From assembly GCA_020249775.1 (NCBI GenBank), contig JADCFA010000003.1, forward strand, positions 124,001 to 188,000: a stretch of 64,000 nucleotides of DNA. The letters are read 5' to 3'. The notes beneath the pieces were generated by a model that saw only the letters and a list, made by a program, of their open reading frames with translations, did not search any database and had not been told where the DNA came from. Both the position numbers and the translations under genes were made by a program. Source of the DNA: Roseomonas sp. GTDB lineage: Bacteria > Pseudomonadota > Alphaproteobacteria > Acetobacterales > Acetobacteraceae. Below, in pieces: positions 8,241 through 17,227 of this stretch; within the stretch, counting starts at the first letter, position 1, and the number at the start of each line of letters is the position of its first letter.

Positions 8241-8264
8241 TCACTAACCTCGTCTTGTTAGTGA
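8241..8264. promoter_or_regulatory. Perfect inverted repeat in divergent promoter region
   Basis: TCACTAAC and GTTAGTGA form 8-bp perfect arms separated by 8 bp, in the 100-bp space between the scsB-like gene (leftward) and the small secreted protein gene (rightward). The arm and spacer sizes fit an operator for a dimeric regulator serving one or both genes. No regulator gene is adjacent. It could also form an RNA hairpin in the leader of the rightward gene. Confidence 0.45.
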
Positions 8265-8294
8265 AGCGTTAATCTTTACCGGTGAGGCTGCATC

Positions 8295-8639
8295 ATGCGC
8301 AAAATTCTTCTCGCCGCCTTTCTGCTGTTATCCTGGCCCCTGGCGGCGCAGGAACCGCCGCAATGCGTTGAAGCGCGCGAAGGGCAATTGGCCTGCATGG
8401 CGGGCAAGCAATGCGTCTGCCGCTTCATTCCCGGCGGCAGCATGACCGGCCGGCCCGATCGTTTCGCCTGGGATTGCGGCATCAATCGCCCGAATTGCCC
8501 GCCTGATCCGAATATCGTGCAGCAGCCGGGCTATGCGCCGCCGATCGGCGGGGTTTGGGTCAATCCGCCGCCCTTCACGCCGGGTCCTGGGCCGGGTCCT
8601 GGCCCAATACCGCCGCGCCCAGGGCCGGGGCCGCGCTGA
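8295..8639 (+). CDS. Small secreted Pro/Gly-rich protein
   Basis: A 114-residue protein I cannot assign to a family. Residues 1-18 form a clear signal peptide (MRKILLAAFLLLSWPLAAQ), so it is exported. The middle carries six Cys (CVEAREGQLACMAGKQCVC region, then WDCG and PNCPP), which suggests disulfides. The last ~35 residues are a Pro/Gly repeat (PGPGPGPGPIPPRPGPGP), likely flexible. GTGAGG lies just before the ATG. It is divergently placed from the disulfide reductase gene, and its many cysteines make a redox link plausible, though this is inference. Confidence 0.7.
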   Translation: MRKILLAAFLLLSWPLAAQEPPQCVEAREGQLACMAGKQCVCRFIPGGSMTGRPDRFAWDCGINRPNCPPDPNIVQQPGYAPPIGGVWVNPPPFTPGPGPGPGPIPPRPGPGPR

Positions 8640-8716
8640 GGCAAAAACCCCCGACCGCTTGATTGCGCGCTGCTGGCGCGTCACATGGGGGCGATCCGAA
8701 GTGTATCGCCCCGCCC

Positions 8717-11179
8717 ATGCTCCCTGAATTACCCGTTTCTGAAGCGCTGCCGGCGCTGCGCGCTGCCTTGCGCGCGGCTTCCAACGCCGTGCTGATCGCA
8801 TCCCCCGGCGCGGGCAAGACCACCATTGTGCCGCTGGCGCTGATGGAGGAAGCCTGGGCCGCTGAAGGGCGCATCCTGGTGCTGGAACCGCGCCGCGTGG
8901 CAGCGCGCGCTGCCGCGCGCCGCATGGCATCCCTGCTCGGGGAAGATCAGCCGGGCGGCACTATTGGCCTTGCCACGCGCCTTGATCGGCAATTCTCTGA
9001 CCGCACGCGGGTAGAGGTTGTTACAGAAGGTCTGCTTGTGCGCCGCCTGCAAACCGATCCGGGGCTTGAAGGTGTTGCGGCGATTTTCTTCGACGAAGCG
9101 CATGAACGCAATCTGGACACTGACTTGGCGCTGGCGCTGGCGCTTGATCTGCAACGCGCACTCCGCCCCGAACTGCGCCTGCTGGCCATGTCCGCCACTT
9201 TGGATGGCGCGAGCTTTGCCGGGCTGATGGCGGAAGCGGGCCGCCCTGCCCCATTGATTGAAAGCCTGGGCCGTACCTTTCCGGTGGAAATCCGCCACCG
9301 CGCGCGGGATTTGCGCGACCCGCGCGATTTGCCCGAAGCGATGGCGAGTGCGATTCGTGAAGCGCTGATCACGCATCCCGGCGATGTGCTGGCCTTCCTG
9401 CCGGGCTGGGGCGAGATTCGCCGTACCGCCGAAAGGCTGGGCGGGCTCAATGCGCTGGTATTGCCCTTGCACGGTGAATTGCCGCCGGCCGAACAGGACC
9501 GCGCGCTAAACCCTGCCCCAGATGGGCAGCGCAAAGTGGTACTCGCGACCTCGATCGCCGAGACATCGCTGACCGTGCCTGGTGTGCGGATTGTGGTGGA
9601 TGGCGGCTATCGCCGCGCGCCCAGGTTGGATGCTGCGAGTGGCCTTTCGCGGCTGGTGACCTTGCGGATCGGCAAGGCCGCAGCGGAGCAACGCGCCGGC
9701 CGTGCGGGGCGCACCGCGCCAGGCGTTGCGATCCGGCTTTGGACCGAAGCTTTGCATCGCGGCCTGCCGCAGGCGGATCGGCCTGAGATTCTGGAAGCGG
9801 AGCTTTCCGGCCTTGCCTTGGATTGCGCCGCCTGGGGGGCTGAGCCCGGCGCGCTCGCTTTTCTCGATCCGCCGCCCGCCGGGACAATGGCCGCAGCGCG
9901 CGGCTTGCTCCGCGATTTGGATGCCTTGGATGAGGCCGGGCGCATCACGGAAACGGGACGGCGCATGGCGCGACTTGGCACCCACCCAAGGCTTGCGCGC
10001 ATGATGCTGGCGGCGGAGGGCAGTGCTGAGAAGGCACTCGCCGCTGAACTCGCAGCATTGCTGGAAGAACGCGATCCCTTGCGGGGGCGGGAAGCGCCGG
10101 CCGATATCGGCTTGCGGCTTGATCTGCTGGCGGGCGGCGATCACGCCGCGGCGGATCGCGGCGCGGTGCAGCGCATTCGCCGCGCTGCCAGCCTGCATCG
10201 GCGCCGGCTTGGCATTGGCAATGGTGTCGCCGCGGAAGGCGATGCCGGCGCCCTGCTGGCCGCTGGTTTCCCGGATCGCATTGCGGCCCGGCGCGGGTCC
10301 ATGGATGGTGCCTTTCGCCTGGCCTCAGGCCAGGGGGCGCGCATCACCGGCATTGATCCCTTGGCCAAGGCGCCCCTGCTGGCCGTGGCCGATCTGGAAA
10401 TCGCGGGGACCGAGGCGCGCATCCGCATGGCCGCCCCCATCGAACGCGCCGTGCTGGAAGCGCGCTTCCCCGAAAGGCTGCGGCGGGAAGAAGGTGCCGC
10501 TTTTGATGCGCGCAGCGGCGCGGTGCTCGCGCGGCGGCGGCTGCGCTTTGGCCCGCTGGTCTTGGAGGAATCGCCACTGCCTCAGGCTGATCCCGCTGCC
10601 ATGGCGGCGGCGCTGGCCGAAGCCGTGGCCTCACGCGGCTTGCGCGATCTGCCATGGACCGAAACAGCGCGGCAAACCCGGGCGCGCATTGGCTGGATGC
10701 GGCAGGTGGAAGGCGATGCCTGGCCTGATCTTTCCGACGAAACGCTGATCGCCTCAGCGCCCGAATGGCTGGCGCCGCATCTTTCGGGCCTTACACGCTT
10801 GCAGGAATTGGCGGGGCTTGATCTTGCCCAGATCCTGCTTGGCCTTTTGCCCTGGGAAGCGCGCCGGGCTTTGGACCAAGCCTTGCCCGCGCGGCTTGCG
10901 CTGCCTGCTGGGCGCAGTGCCCTGATTGATTACGCGCGCGATGTGCCAACGCTTGAAGCCCGCGCGCAGCATTTATTCGGCCTGCCAGGCTTGCCCTTGC
11001 TCGCGGGCGGGCGCGTTGCTTTGCAAGTGGCGCTGCTATCGCCCGCCGGGCGACCCATCGCCATCACTGGCGATCTGGCGGCGTTTTGGGCGGGAAGCTG
11101 GGCCGATGTGCGTAAGGAGATGCGTGGACGCTATCCGAAACATGCCTGGCCGGAGAATCCAGCCTCGACTGAAGGTTGA
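8717..11179 (+). CDS. hrpB: ATP-dependent RNA helicase HrpB
   Basis: An 820-residue DEAH-box helicase of the HrpB type, of unsettled physiological role in bacteria. Motif I is SPGAGKTT near residue 30, motif II is FFDEAHERN near 122, motif III is SATLDG near 155, then the second RecA domain with TSIAETSLTVPGV and QRAGRAGRTAPG (motif VI) near 325. The helicase-associated and HrpB C-terminal domains follow, ending with the family's KEMRGRYPKHxWPE tail. The longest frame begins at 8663, but its extra 18 residues are not family-like, so I chose the ATG at 8717. Length matches the family. It stands alone, followed by a HtrA gene. Confidence 0.93.
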   Translation: MLPELPVSEALPALRAALRAASNAVLIASPGAGKTTIVPLALMEEAWAAEGRILVLEPRRVAARAAARRMASLLGEDQPGGTIGLATRLDRQFSDRTRVEVVTEGLLVRRLQTDPGLEGVAAIFFDEAHERNLDTDLALALALDLQRALRPELRLLAMSATLDGASFAGLMAEAGRPAPLIESLGRTFPVEIRHRARDLRDPRDLPEAMASAIREALITHPGDVLAFLPGWGEIRRTAERLGGLNALVLPLHGELPPAEQDRALNPAPDGQRKVVLATSIAETSLTVPGVRIVVDGGYRRAPRLDAASGLSRLVTLRIGKAAAEQRAGRAGRTAPGVAIRLWTEALHRGLPQADRPEILEAELSGLALDCAAWGAEPGALAFLDPPPAGTMAAARGLLRDLDALDEAGRITETGRRMARLGTHPRLARMMLAAEGSAEKALAAELAALLEERDPLRGREAPADIGLRLDLLAGGDHAAADRGAVQRIRRAASLHRRRLGIGNGVAAEGDAGALLAAGFPDRIAARRGSMDGAFRLASGQGARITGIDPLAKAPLLAVADLEIAGTEARIRMAAPIERAVLEARFPERLRREEGAAFDARSGAVLARRRLRFGPLVLEESPLPQADPAAMAAALAEAVASRGLRDLPWTETARQTRARIGWMRQVEGDAWPDLSDETLIASAPEWLAPHLSGLTRLQELAGLDLAQILLGLLPWEARRALDQALPARLALPAGRSALIDYARDVPTLEARAQHLFGLPGLPLLAGGRVALQVALLSPAGRPIAITGDLAAFWAGSWADVRKEMRGRYPKHAWPENPASTEG

Positions 11180-11213
11180 AGCGCGCGACAAAGCGGCGCA
11201 TTTATCGGCAATC

Positions 11214-12272
11214 ATGCATTCATCCTCGCCCCAGCTTTCGCGCCGCCTTACCCTTCTATTGCCCGCTGCCCTGGCCGCATGTGGCCCGGCCATTGCGCAG
11301 CGTGGCCTGCCGGATTTTGCCGATCTCGCCCAAAGCGTGATCCCAGCCGTGGTGAGCATTCAAATCACCGCGCGTGATGGCATGCCACCTGAGTGGCGCG
11401 GCCAACCGCGGGAACGCCCACAGCGCGAACCTTCCCGCCGCAATCGCCCCATCATCCAGGGGGCGGGCTCTGGCTTCATCATCGAACCTTCCGGCATTAT
11501 CGTGACGAATGCGCATGTCATTGGCGATGCCGCGAATGTGCTGGTGGGGCTGCATGATGGTTCGGAATATCAGGCGACCATCATCGGCATTGATGAATTG
11601 ACCGATATCGCGCTGCTGAAAATTGAACCCAATGCGCCCTTGGTGGCGGTATCGCTTGGCCATTCGCGCCAGATGCGCGTTGGGCAATGGGTAATGGCGG
11701 CGGGCAATCCCTTCGGGCTTGGCGGTTCTGTCACATCGGGCATCATTTCGGCCATTGGGCGCGATATTCGCTTGGGGCCCTATGATGATTTCATCCAGAC
11801 CGATGCACCGATCAATCCGGGCAATTCGGGCGGCCCGCTATTCAATTTGGCCGGGGAGGTGATTGGCATCACGACGCTGATCTTCTCCCCAAGCGGCGCT
11901 TCGGCCGGGATCGGCTTTGCCGTGCCATCTGATCTGGCGCGCCCGGTGATCGAGCAATTGCTGCGCGGCGGGCGCGTTGAACGCGGCTGGCTCGGCGTGG
12001 CGGTGGGCGATGTGGAAGCCCAGCCCGGGCGCCCGCCGCGCGGCGGCGCGCAGGTATTGGGGGTGGAACGCGGCAGCCCCGCCGCCCGTTCGGGGCTCCG
12101 CCAGGGGGATGTGATTACCGCGGTGGACGGAGCGCGCATCAGCAATAATCGCGAATTGGTGCGCGGCATTTCCGCCATCCCGCCGGGGCAGAATGTCCGG
12201 CTTTCCCTGATGCGGGAAGGGCGCGTGATGGAAATCACCGTCCAGGTCGGGCGCCGGCCGAGCCCCGGCTGA
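11214..12272 (+). CDS. HtrA/Deg-family serine protease with one PDZ domain
   Basis: A 352-residue trypsin-like periplasmic protease of the Deg/HtrA family. A signal region (1-29) contains ALAAC, which fits a lipobox, so it may be a lipoprotein anchored in a membrane; cleavage after AIA is the alternative. The catalytic triad is visible: His in VTNAHVIGD, Asp in LTDIALLKI, Ser in GNSGGPLF. A single PDZ domain follows (about 255-345). One PDZ makes it DegS-like in layout rather than DegP-like. The longest frame begins inside hrpB; the ATG at 11214, 34 bp after hrpB, gives the proper signal peptide. A two-component pair starts 81 bp downstream, suggesting an envelope-stress unit. Confidence 0.88.
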   Translation: MHSSSPQLSRRLTLLLPAALAACGPAIAQRGLPDFADLAQSVIPAVVSIQITARDGMPPEWRGQPRERPQREPSRRNRPIIQGAGSGFIIEPSGIIVTNAHVIGDAANVLVGLHDGSEYQATIIGIDELTDIALLKIEPNAPLVAVSLGHSRQMRVGQWVMAAGNPFGLGGSVTSGIISAIGRDIRLGPYDDFIQTDAPINPGNSGGPLFNLAGEVIGITTLIFSPSGASAGIGFAVPSDLARPVIEQLLRGGRVERGWLGVAVGDVEAQPGRPPRGGAQVLGVERGSPAARSGLRQGDVITAVDGARISNNRELVRGISAIPPGQNVRLSLMREGRVMEITVQVGRRPSPG

Positions 12273-12353
12273 AGGCGCGCTTTGAATAATCCAGCGAAGG
12301 GGCGTAGCCTTGTCGCCCTTGGGAGTCTGGTTTTTTTCTGGAGTTAGCCTGCC

Positions 12354-13034
12354 ATGCAAATCCTGCTTGTTGAGGATGATGCCGAGGTCGCGCGTTTTGT
12401 GAAAAAGGGCCTGCAAGAGGCCGGGCATATTGTTGAGCACGTCGCCAATGGGCGCGATGGGCTTTTCATGGCCGCGTCCGAGCCCTTTGACCTTCTGATC
12501 CTGGACCGCATGCTGCCGGGCGGCGTTGATGGGCTGCGCATTGTGGAAACCTTGCGCAGCCAGGGCAATAAGACCCCGGTGCTTTTCCTGACCGCGCTTG
12601 GCGCGGTGGATGAACGCGTGAAGGGGCTGAAGGCGGGCGGAGATGATTATCTGGTCAAGCCCTTTGCCTTTGCCGAATTGCTGGCACGCATTGAAGCCTT
12701 GGCGCGTCGGCCTGTCATGGAAGCGCCAGCGACCAAGCTTGCGGTGGCTGATCTTGAACTTGATCTGCTCTCGCGCACCGTGACGCGCGGTGGCCGTAGG
12801 ATTGAAGTGCAACCGCGCGAGTTTCGCCTGCTTGAACATCTGATGCGCCATGTGGGCCAAGTGGTCACGCGCACCATGCTGCTGGAGAAGGTGTGGGATT
12901 ATCACTTCGATCCGCAGACCAATGTGATTGATGTCCATGTCTCCCGCCTCAGGCAGAAGGTGGATAGGGGCTTTGATGTGCCGCTGATCCATACCGTGCG
13001 CAATGCGGGCTATATGATCCGCGCTGACGCCTGA
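12354..13034 (+). CDS. OmpR/PhoB-family response regulator
   Basis: A 226-residue two-component regulator. The receiver domain (1-118) has the acidic pair in LLVEDD, the phospho-acceptor Asp in LLILDRMLPGG near 51, Thr in FLTALG and Lys in LVKPF. The C-terminal winged helix (about 128-222) has the OmpR-type elements EVQPREFRLLEHLM and VIDVHVSRLRQKV, ending HTVRNAGYMI. It is followed after 6 bp by its histidine kinase and preceded by a HtrA protease. Sequence style is close to QseB/TctD/CzcR-type regulators, but the signal cannot be told. Confidence 0.93.
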   Translation: MQILLVEDDAEVARFVKKGLQEAGHIVEHVANGRDGLFMAASEPFDLLILDRMLPGGVDGLRIVETLRSQGNKTPVLFLTALGAVDERVKGLKAGGDDYLVKPFAFAELLARIEALARRPVMEAPATKLAVADLELDLLSRTVTRGGRRIEVQPREFRLLEHLMRHVGQVVTRTMLLEKVWDYHFDPQTNVIDVHVSRLRQKVDRGFDVPLIHTVRNAGYMIRADA

Positions 13035-13040
13035 GATTGC

Positions 13041-14456
13041 ATGGCCGCGCCCGCTGAGGAGACTGGCGGCTGGCGCGACCTCAGCGCCTATTTCCGAAGC
13101 GCCGGGTTTCGCTTTGCCGCGCTTTTCGCTGTGCTGTTCCTGGCGGCGATGGCCGGCTTTGCGCTCATGCTTTGGTGGGGTACGGCGGGCACGCTGTCGC
13201 GCCAGATAGATGATGCCATCCGCGCCGATGCGCTTGGGTTGCAGGAACAATGGCGTTCAGGCAGCACGAAAGCGGTGCTTGATGCCATCGGCGAAAGACT
13301 TGCGGTGGATATTGATGATCACGCCATTTATCTGCTGACCGATAGTGCCGGGCAGCCGCTTGGCGGGAATCTGGATCGCTGGCCGGCAGCGGCGGATATG
13401 CCCGGCGCCTGGGCGGCCGATAAGGTGCGCCGGGATGGGGTGGCGGTGCCCGCGCGACTTTATCATGTGCCGCTTGATCAGGGGCATAGGCTATTGGTGG
13501 GCCGTGATGCGACAGATCGCGAAAAGCTCCGCACCTTATTGTCCGAAGCCTTGTTGTGGTCCTTCGCCGTTGCGGTTGCCTTTGCCCTGGCCGGGGCGGC
13601 GGCGCTGCGCCGCGCGCTGGCCGATCGGCTGCGCGCCGCTTCACTGACAGCGGGCGCCATTGCCGCAGGTGATCTTTCCCGCCGCGTGCCGCTTTCAACG
13701 CAGCGCGATGAATTTGATCAATTGGGCGAAAGCATGAATGCCATGCTTGATCGCATTGACCACCTCATGGTGGGCATCAAGGGCGTTTCCGATTCCATCG
13801 CGCATGATTTGCGCACGCCCATCGCACGCGCGCGTATGCGTCTTGAAAATGCGCTGCTTACCGCGCCGGATGAGGAAAGCCTGCGTGCCGCGATGGAAAC
13901 CACCGTGGCTGACCTTGATGGCATCACCCGCGTCTTTCAGGCCCTGCTCCGCATTGCGGAGGCTGAGGCCGGGGCGCGCCGCGCCGCCTTCGCACCCTTC
14001 GATCTGGCGGCGGTGCTGACCGATGCGGCAGAGGTCTATGGCGCGCTTGCCGAAGAACGCGGCCAGCATCTGGAAACGCATTGGCCGGAAAAGCTCACCA
14101 TGGTGGGCGACCGCGACATGGTGCTGCAGGCCATCGCCAATCTTCTGGACAATGCGGTGAAATTCACCCCCGAAGGCGGCACTATTCGTCTGACTGGCAG
14201 CGCCCCCGCGCGCGGCAGGCGCGAAATCAGCGTGCGCGATGAAGGGCCTGGCCTTGCCGCCGAGGATCGCGCGCGGGCAGGCGAGCGCTTTTTCCGCGCC
14301 GATCCATCCCGCGCCTTGCCGGGTTCGGGGCTTGGTCTTTCCCTGGTGAAGGCGGTGGCGGCCCTGCATGGCGGGGAATTGCGCCTGGGGGATGGGCAGC
14401 CCGGCGCCGCGAGGCCAGGGCTGGAAGCACGGCTTATGCTCAGTTCCCGCGCATGA
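13041..14456 (+). CDS. Two-component sensor histidine kinase
   Basis: A 471-residue membrane kinase paired with the regulator 6 bp upstream. TM1 is at about 27-48, a periplasmic sensor region at 50-165, TM2 at about 172-192, then a HAMP linker. The dimerisation helix carries the phosphorylated His in SIAHDLRTPIAR near 256. The ATPase domain shows the N box NLLDNAVKFTP, G1 DEGPGL, and G2 GSGLGLSLVKAVAALHGG. All catalytic boxes are intact. The periplasmic region matches no sensor fold I recognise. The neighbouring HtrA gene hints at envelope stress, but CzcS/QseC-like roles are equally possible. Confidence 0.92.
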   Translation: MAAPAEETGGWRDLSAYFRSAGFRFAALFAVLFLAAMAGFALMLWWGTAGTLSRQIDDAIRADALGLQEQWRSGSTKAVLDAIGERLAVDIDDHAIYLLTDSAGQPLGGNLDRWPAAADMPGAWAADKVRRDGVAVPARLYHVPLDQGHRLLVGRDATDREKLRTLLSEALLWSFAVAVAFALAGAAALRRALADRLRAASLTAGAIAAGDLSRRVPLSTQRDEFDQLGESMNAMLDRIDHLMVGIKGVSDSIAHDLRTPIARARMRLENALLTAPDEESLRAAMETTVADLDGITRVFQALLRIAEAEAGARRAAFAPFDLAAVLTDAAEVYGALAEERGQHLETHWPEKLTMVGDRDMVLQAIANLLDNAVKFTPEGGTIRLTGSAPARGRREISVRDEGPGLAAEDRARAGERFFRADPSRALPGSGLGLSLVKAVAALHGGELRLGDGQPGAARPGLEARLMLSSRA

Positions 14457-14513
14457 CGCGGGCTTCATGATGCTGCCATCACCCGGCAGGGCGGCGCCGC
14501 TTATGAGGCGCCC

Positions 14514-14771
14514 ATGCCCTGGGTCTTCGCCCTTTTGCTGTTCGCTGCCACGCCCGCTGCCTGGGCTCAGCAGGCCGCGCCCCGGCTGATTTCCGATTCG
14601 CCCGAGTATTGCGCTGAACTCGCGAGCCGCTTTGCGGCCATTGGCGCGGAAGCCCCAAGCCATTTGCGCACCTTGGCCGATGAGGGGCAAAGGCTTTGCG
14701 CCGAAGGCCAGACCCGCGGCGGCATCGCCAAGCTGCGCCGGGCGCTGAAGGAAGCGCAGCGGGGGGAATAG
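14514..14771 (+). CDS. Small exported protein of unknown function
   Basis: An 85-residue protein with a clear signal peptide (MPWVFALLLFAATPAAWAQ, cleavage after AWA). The mature part is helical in character, with two Cys (EYCAEL and RLCAEG) 42 residues apart, and ends in a charged helix, GIAKLRRALKEAQRGE. I do not recognise the family. It follows the histidine kinase by 57 bp on the same strand and might share its message. No TM beyond the signal. Confidence 0.6.
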   Translation: MPWVFALLLFAATPAAWAQQAAPRLISDSPEYCAELASRFAAIGAEAPSHLRTLADEGQRLCAEGQTRGGIAKLRRALKEAQRGE

Positions 14772-14799
14772 GCTCGTTTCGGCCAACTCCCGCCAATGA

Positions 14800-14889
14800 G
14801 AGCATTTTCAAGCCAAGTGAAATCGCTTGGCGGCGCGGGAAATGCGATCGGACGCAACATTTTCAAGTGCGATGGCTTCTCCCGTGAAC
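14800..14889. repeat. Mosaic palindromic intergenic repeat, copy A
   Basis: About 90 bp starting GAGCATTTT and ending CCCGTGAAC. Inside are GCCAAG...CTTGGC arms and outer GCATTTTC...GGAAATGC arms, so the first half folds into a nested hairpin. A second copy of the same layout is at 21723-21803. It resembles the small palindromic intergenic elements (RIME-like) of alphaproteobacteria. It lies in the 256-bp gap between the small exported protein and the Bug-type binding protein; the remaining ~140 bp show nothing else I can name. Confidence 0.6.
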
Positions 14890-15027
14890 GGATCTGGCGC
14901 GAAGCGCTCTGGTGGTAGCGCCTAGCATGAAGCGTTATGCAATCTCTGGTCTTATTGCCAAAGCCTGCTTAGGCTCCCCTCAAAACCGATGGCATTGCTT
15001 GCCAATCAATGGGGGAGGGTTCCGAGG

Positions 15028-15990
15028 ATGCTGCGATCTTTCGTGATGGCTTTGGCCTTGCTGATGGCGGCACCTGCCACGGCACAAGTCACTTACCCAA
15101 CACGGCCCATCCGCTTCATTGTGCCCTTTGCACCCGGCGGGTCGAATGACTTCACCGCGAGGCTGATGGCCCCGCGCATGGCGGCGCGGCTTGGCCAGCC
15201 TGTGGTGATCGAAACCCGTTCAGGCGCGGGCGGCATGACCGGGGTGGATGTTGCCGCCAAGGCCCCGGCCGATGGTTATACGGTGGCACTCGGCACCACC
15301 GGCGCGATTGTCATTGGCCCCAGCCTGACCCGTAACCCGCCCTTTGTTGCGGAACGCGATTTGGCGCCCATTACGCTTGCGATCAATGTGCAGGTTCCGA
15401 TTGTGGTGCCGGCGCAATCACCCTATCGCACACTTCAGGAGCTTTTGGCGGCAGCGAAAGCGCAGCCCGGTAAGATCACCTTCGGTTCAAGTGGCACGGG
15501 CGGCATGCCGCATCTGGCTGGGGAATTGCTGAACCAGGTGGCCGGTGTGCAGATGGTCCATGTGCCATATCGCGGCGGCGGTCCGGTGGGCACTGCGCTG
15601 CTACAGGCGGAAGTTGATATGGGCATGTCGGATATGTCTGTTTTTCTGGCGCACCACCGGGCTGGGACGATGCGTATTCTGGCAGTCGGCAGTGCGCAGC
15701 GCCTGCCCTATCTGCCCGATGTGCCAACGCTGGCGGAAGCGGGCATAACCGGTGTTGAGACCAGCAATTGGCATGGGCTGGTCACCGCCGCCGGCGTGCC
15801 GGAGGTAATCTTGGACCGGCTCAACGCTGCTGCGGCAGCTTCCTTACAAGACCCCGAAGTGGTGAAGGCACTGAACGAACAAGGCATAGACCCGGTCGGC
15901 AGCAGCCGAGCCGAATTGGCGGCGCTCATCAGGACCGACAAGGCCCGTTGGTCTGAGGTGATCAGGCGCGCCAATATCCGGCCAGAGTGA
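15028..15990 (+). CDS. Bug/TctC-family periplasmic solute-binding protein
   Basis: A 320-residue extracytoplasmic binding protein of the tripartite tricarboxylate transporter (Bug) family, which captures small carboxylates or related compounds. Signal peptide 1-20 (ends PATAQ); then YPTRPIRFIVPFAPGG, the family hallmark, and near the middle GTGGMPHLAGELLNQVAGV. The frame is open from 14989, but GGGGAGGG stands before the ATG at 15028, which also gives a clean signal peptide. No TctA or TctB membrane genes are nearby, so this is one of the solitary Bug proteins that are common in Acetobacteraceae and Burkholderiales. Substrate unknown. Confidence 0.9.
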   Translation: MLRSFVMALALLMAAPATAQVTYPTRPIRFIVPFAPGGSNDFTARLMAPRMAARLGQPVVIETRSGAGGMTGVDVAAKAPADGYTVALGTTGAIVIGPSLTRNPPFVAERDLAPITLAINVQVPIVVPAQSPYRTLQELLAAAKAQPGKITFGSSGTGGMPHLAGELLNQVAGVQMVHVPYRGGGPVGTALLQAEVDMGMSDMSVFLAHHRAGTMRILAVGSAQRLPYLPDVPTLAEAGITGVETSNWHGLVTAAGVPEVILDRLNAAAAASLQDPEVVKALNEQGIDPVGSSRAELAALIRTDKARWSEVIRRANIRPE

Positions 15991-16093
15991 AGGGCAATCG
16001 CCTGACTGCCTTCCGCAAGAGCTGGGAAACTACCCCTTTGAGGGGAGAGGTGCATCAATTGATGCGGCTTGCTTCGCCTCGGATGCTGCCGAG

Positions 16094-17227
16094 ATGAAGA
16101 CCGCCACCCTGACCGCGCTTTCCGGCACGGCGGCCACCTGCACCGGCATTGGTCTCGCGCGCTTTGCCTATGTGCCGCTATTTCCGGCGATGGTGGCGGC
16201 CGGGTGGGTGGATGGTGCGGAAGCCGGCTTGCTTGGGGCGCTGAACCTTACGGGGTATCTGATTGGTGTCGGCGGCGTACGGGCGCTCGCGCGGCGGGTT
16301 TCGGTGCCGCGCGCGCTGGATATCGGCATGGCGATGGCGGTGGTCGCTTTCGCGGCCTGTGCCTGGCATGGCGGGCTCGCTTGGCTTGGCTTTTGGCGCT
16401 GCCTTGCGGGCATTTCGGGCGGCATGTTGATGGGCCTTGCGGGTCCTTCGGTGCAGGCGGTGACGCCGCCGGAACGACGCGGCCGCGCTGGCGGTATGGT
16501 GCTGTTTGGTGTGGGCGGCGGCATTATGCTTGGCGCTTTCCTGGTGCCGCTGTTGTTGCAAGGCGGTGTCGCCATGGCCTGGCTTGGTTTGGCCTCTGTC
16601 GCCCTGCTGCTTTGGTTGATCATGCGTCCCTTCTGGCCGCGCCCGCCGGCGGCGGAGACAGCGCCAGAAGGCCGCTCCCCGCCCGCGGTTGGCATTATCA
16701 TCGCCTATGCGCTCTCTGGCGCGGGGCTGGTGCCGCCCATGCTCTATCTGTCGGACCTTGCGGCGCGTGGCCGGGGCTTGGGGGTTGAGCTTGGTGCCGG
16801 CATGTGGGTGCTGTTTGGCCTTGGCTGCATTACTGGCGCCTTGGTTGGCGGCCGGGCAGTGGACCGATGGGGCGGGCGCCTGGCCATTCTGGTCTGGATG
16901 GTGATCCAAAGCATCGCCCTGGCATTGGCTTTGCCCAAGGCGCTTTGGGTGCTGGTGCCGCTTGGCCTGGTTTCAGGCTTTGCCGCGCTTGGCATCACCA
17001 CCGTGGCGTTGGCCGCCGCGCGGGAGAGGGCCGGCGCCTTGGCCGGCGTGATTTGGGTGCGTGTGACAGCGGGCTTTGCCGTGGCGCAGGCCCTGGCGGG
17101 TTTTGCCTTGGCGGCTTTATTTCGCGCGACGGATGAAAGCCACGCTGCGGTTTTTGCGGCGGGGCTGGTATTGTCGCTCGTGGGTTTGGCGGTGGCCTGG
17201 GCGGATTGGCGCTGGCGTTGGAATTGA
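16094..17227 (+). CDS. MFS transporter, YbfB/YjiJ family
   Basis: A 377-residue major-facilitator protein with about 12 membrane segments. The N-terminal GIGLARFAYVPLFPAMV is typical of the YbfB/YjiJ (MFS_4) group, whose substrates are mostly unknown. It is shorter than classical MFS (about 400) but complete, with a short central loop near 195-205 (RPPAAETAPEGRSP). Upstream is a solitary Bug binding protein 103 bp away. The stop at 17227 abuts the stop of the convergent D-aminoacylase with no spacer. Confidence 0.87.
   Translation: MKTATLTALSGTAATCTGIGLARFAYVPLFPAMVAAGWVDGAEAGLLGALNLTGYLIGVGGVRALARRVSVPRALDIGMAMAVVAFAACAWHGGLAWLGFWRCLAGISGGMLMGLAGPSVQAVTPPERRGRAGGMVLFGVGGGIMLGAFLVPLLLQGGVAMAWLGLASVALLLWLIMRPFWPRPPAAETAPEGRSPPAVGIIIAYALSGAGLVPPMLYLSDLAARGRGLGVELGAGMWVLFGLGCITGALVGGRAVDRWGGRLAILVWMVIQSIALALALPKALWVLVPLGLVSGFAALGITTVALAAARERAGALAGVIWVRVTAGFAVAQALAGFALAALFRATDESHAAVFAAGLVLSLVGLAVAWADWRWRWN

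Noticed and set aside
8576-8636. Gly-Pro coding repeat as a DNA repeat element or CRISPR-like array
   Set aside because: It is a short in-frame Pro/Gly tract at the end of a secreted protein with no spacers.
12285-12345. Terminator between the HtrA gene and the response regulator
   Set aside because: A GGGGCG...CGCCC pairing near a T-run exists but the stem is bulged and the T-run is 15 bases away; too weak to call.
11838-13250. 470-codon minus-strand open frame
   Set aside because: Antisense to the HtrA gene and the response regulator, with no recognisable domain.
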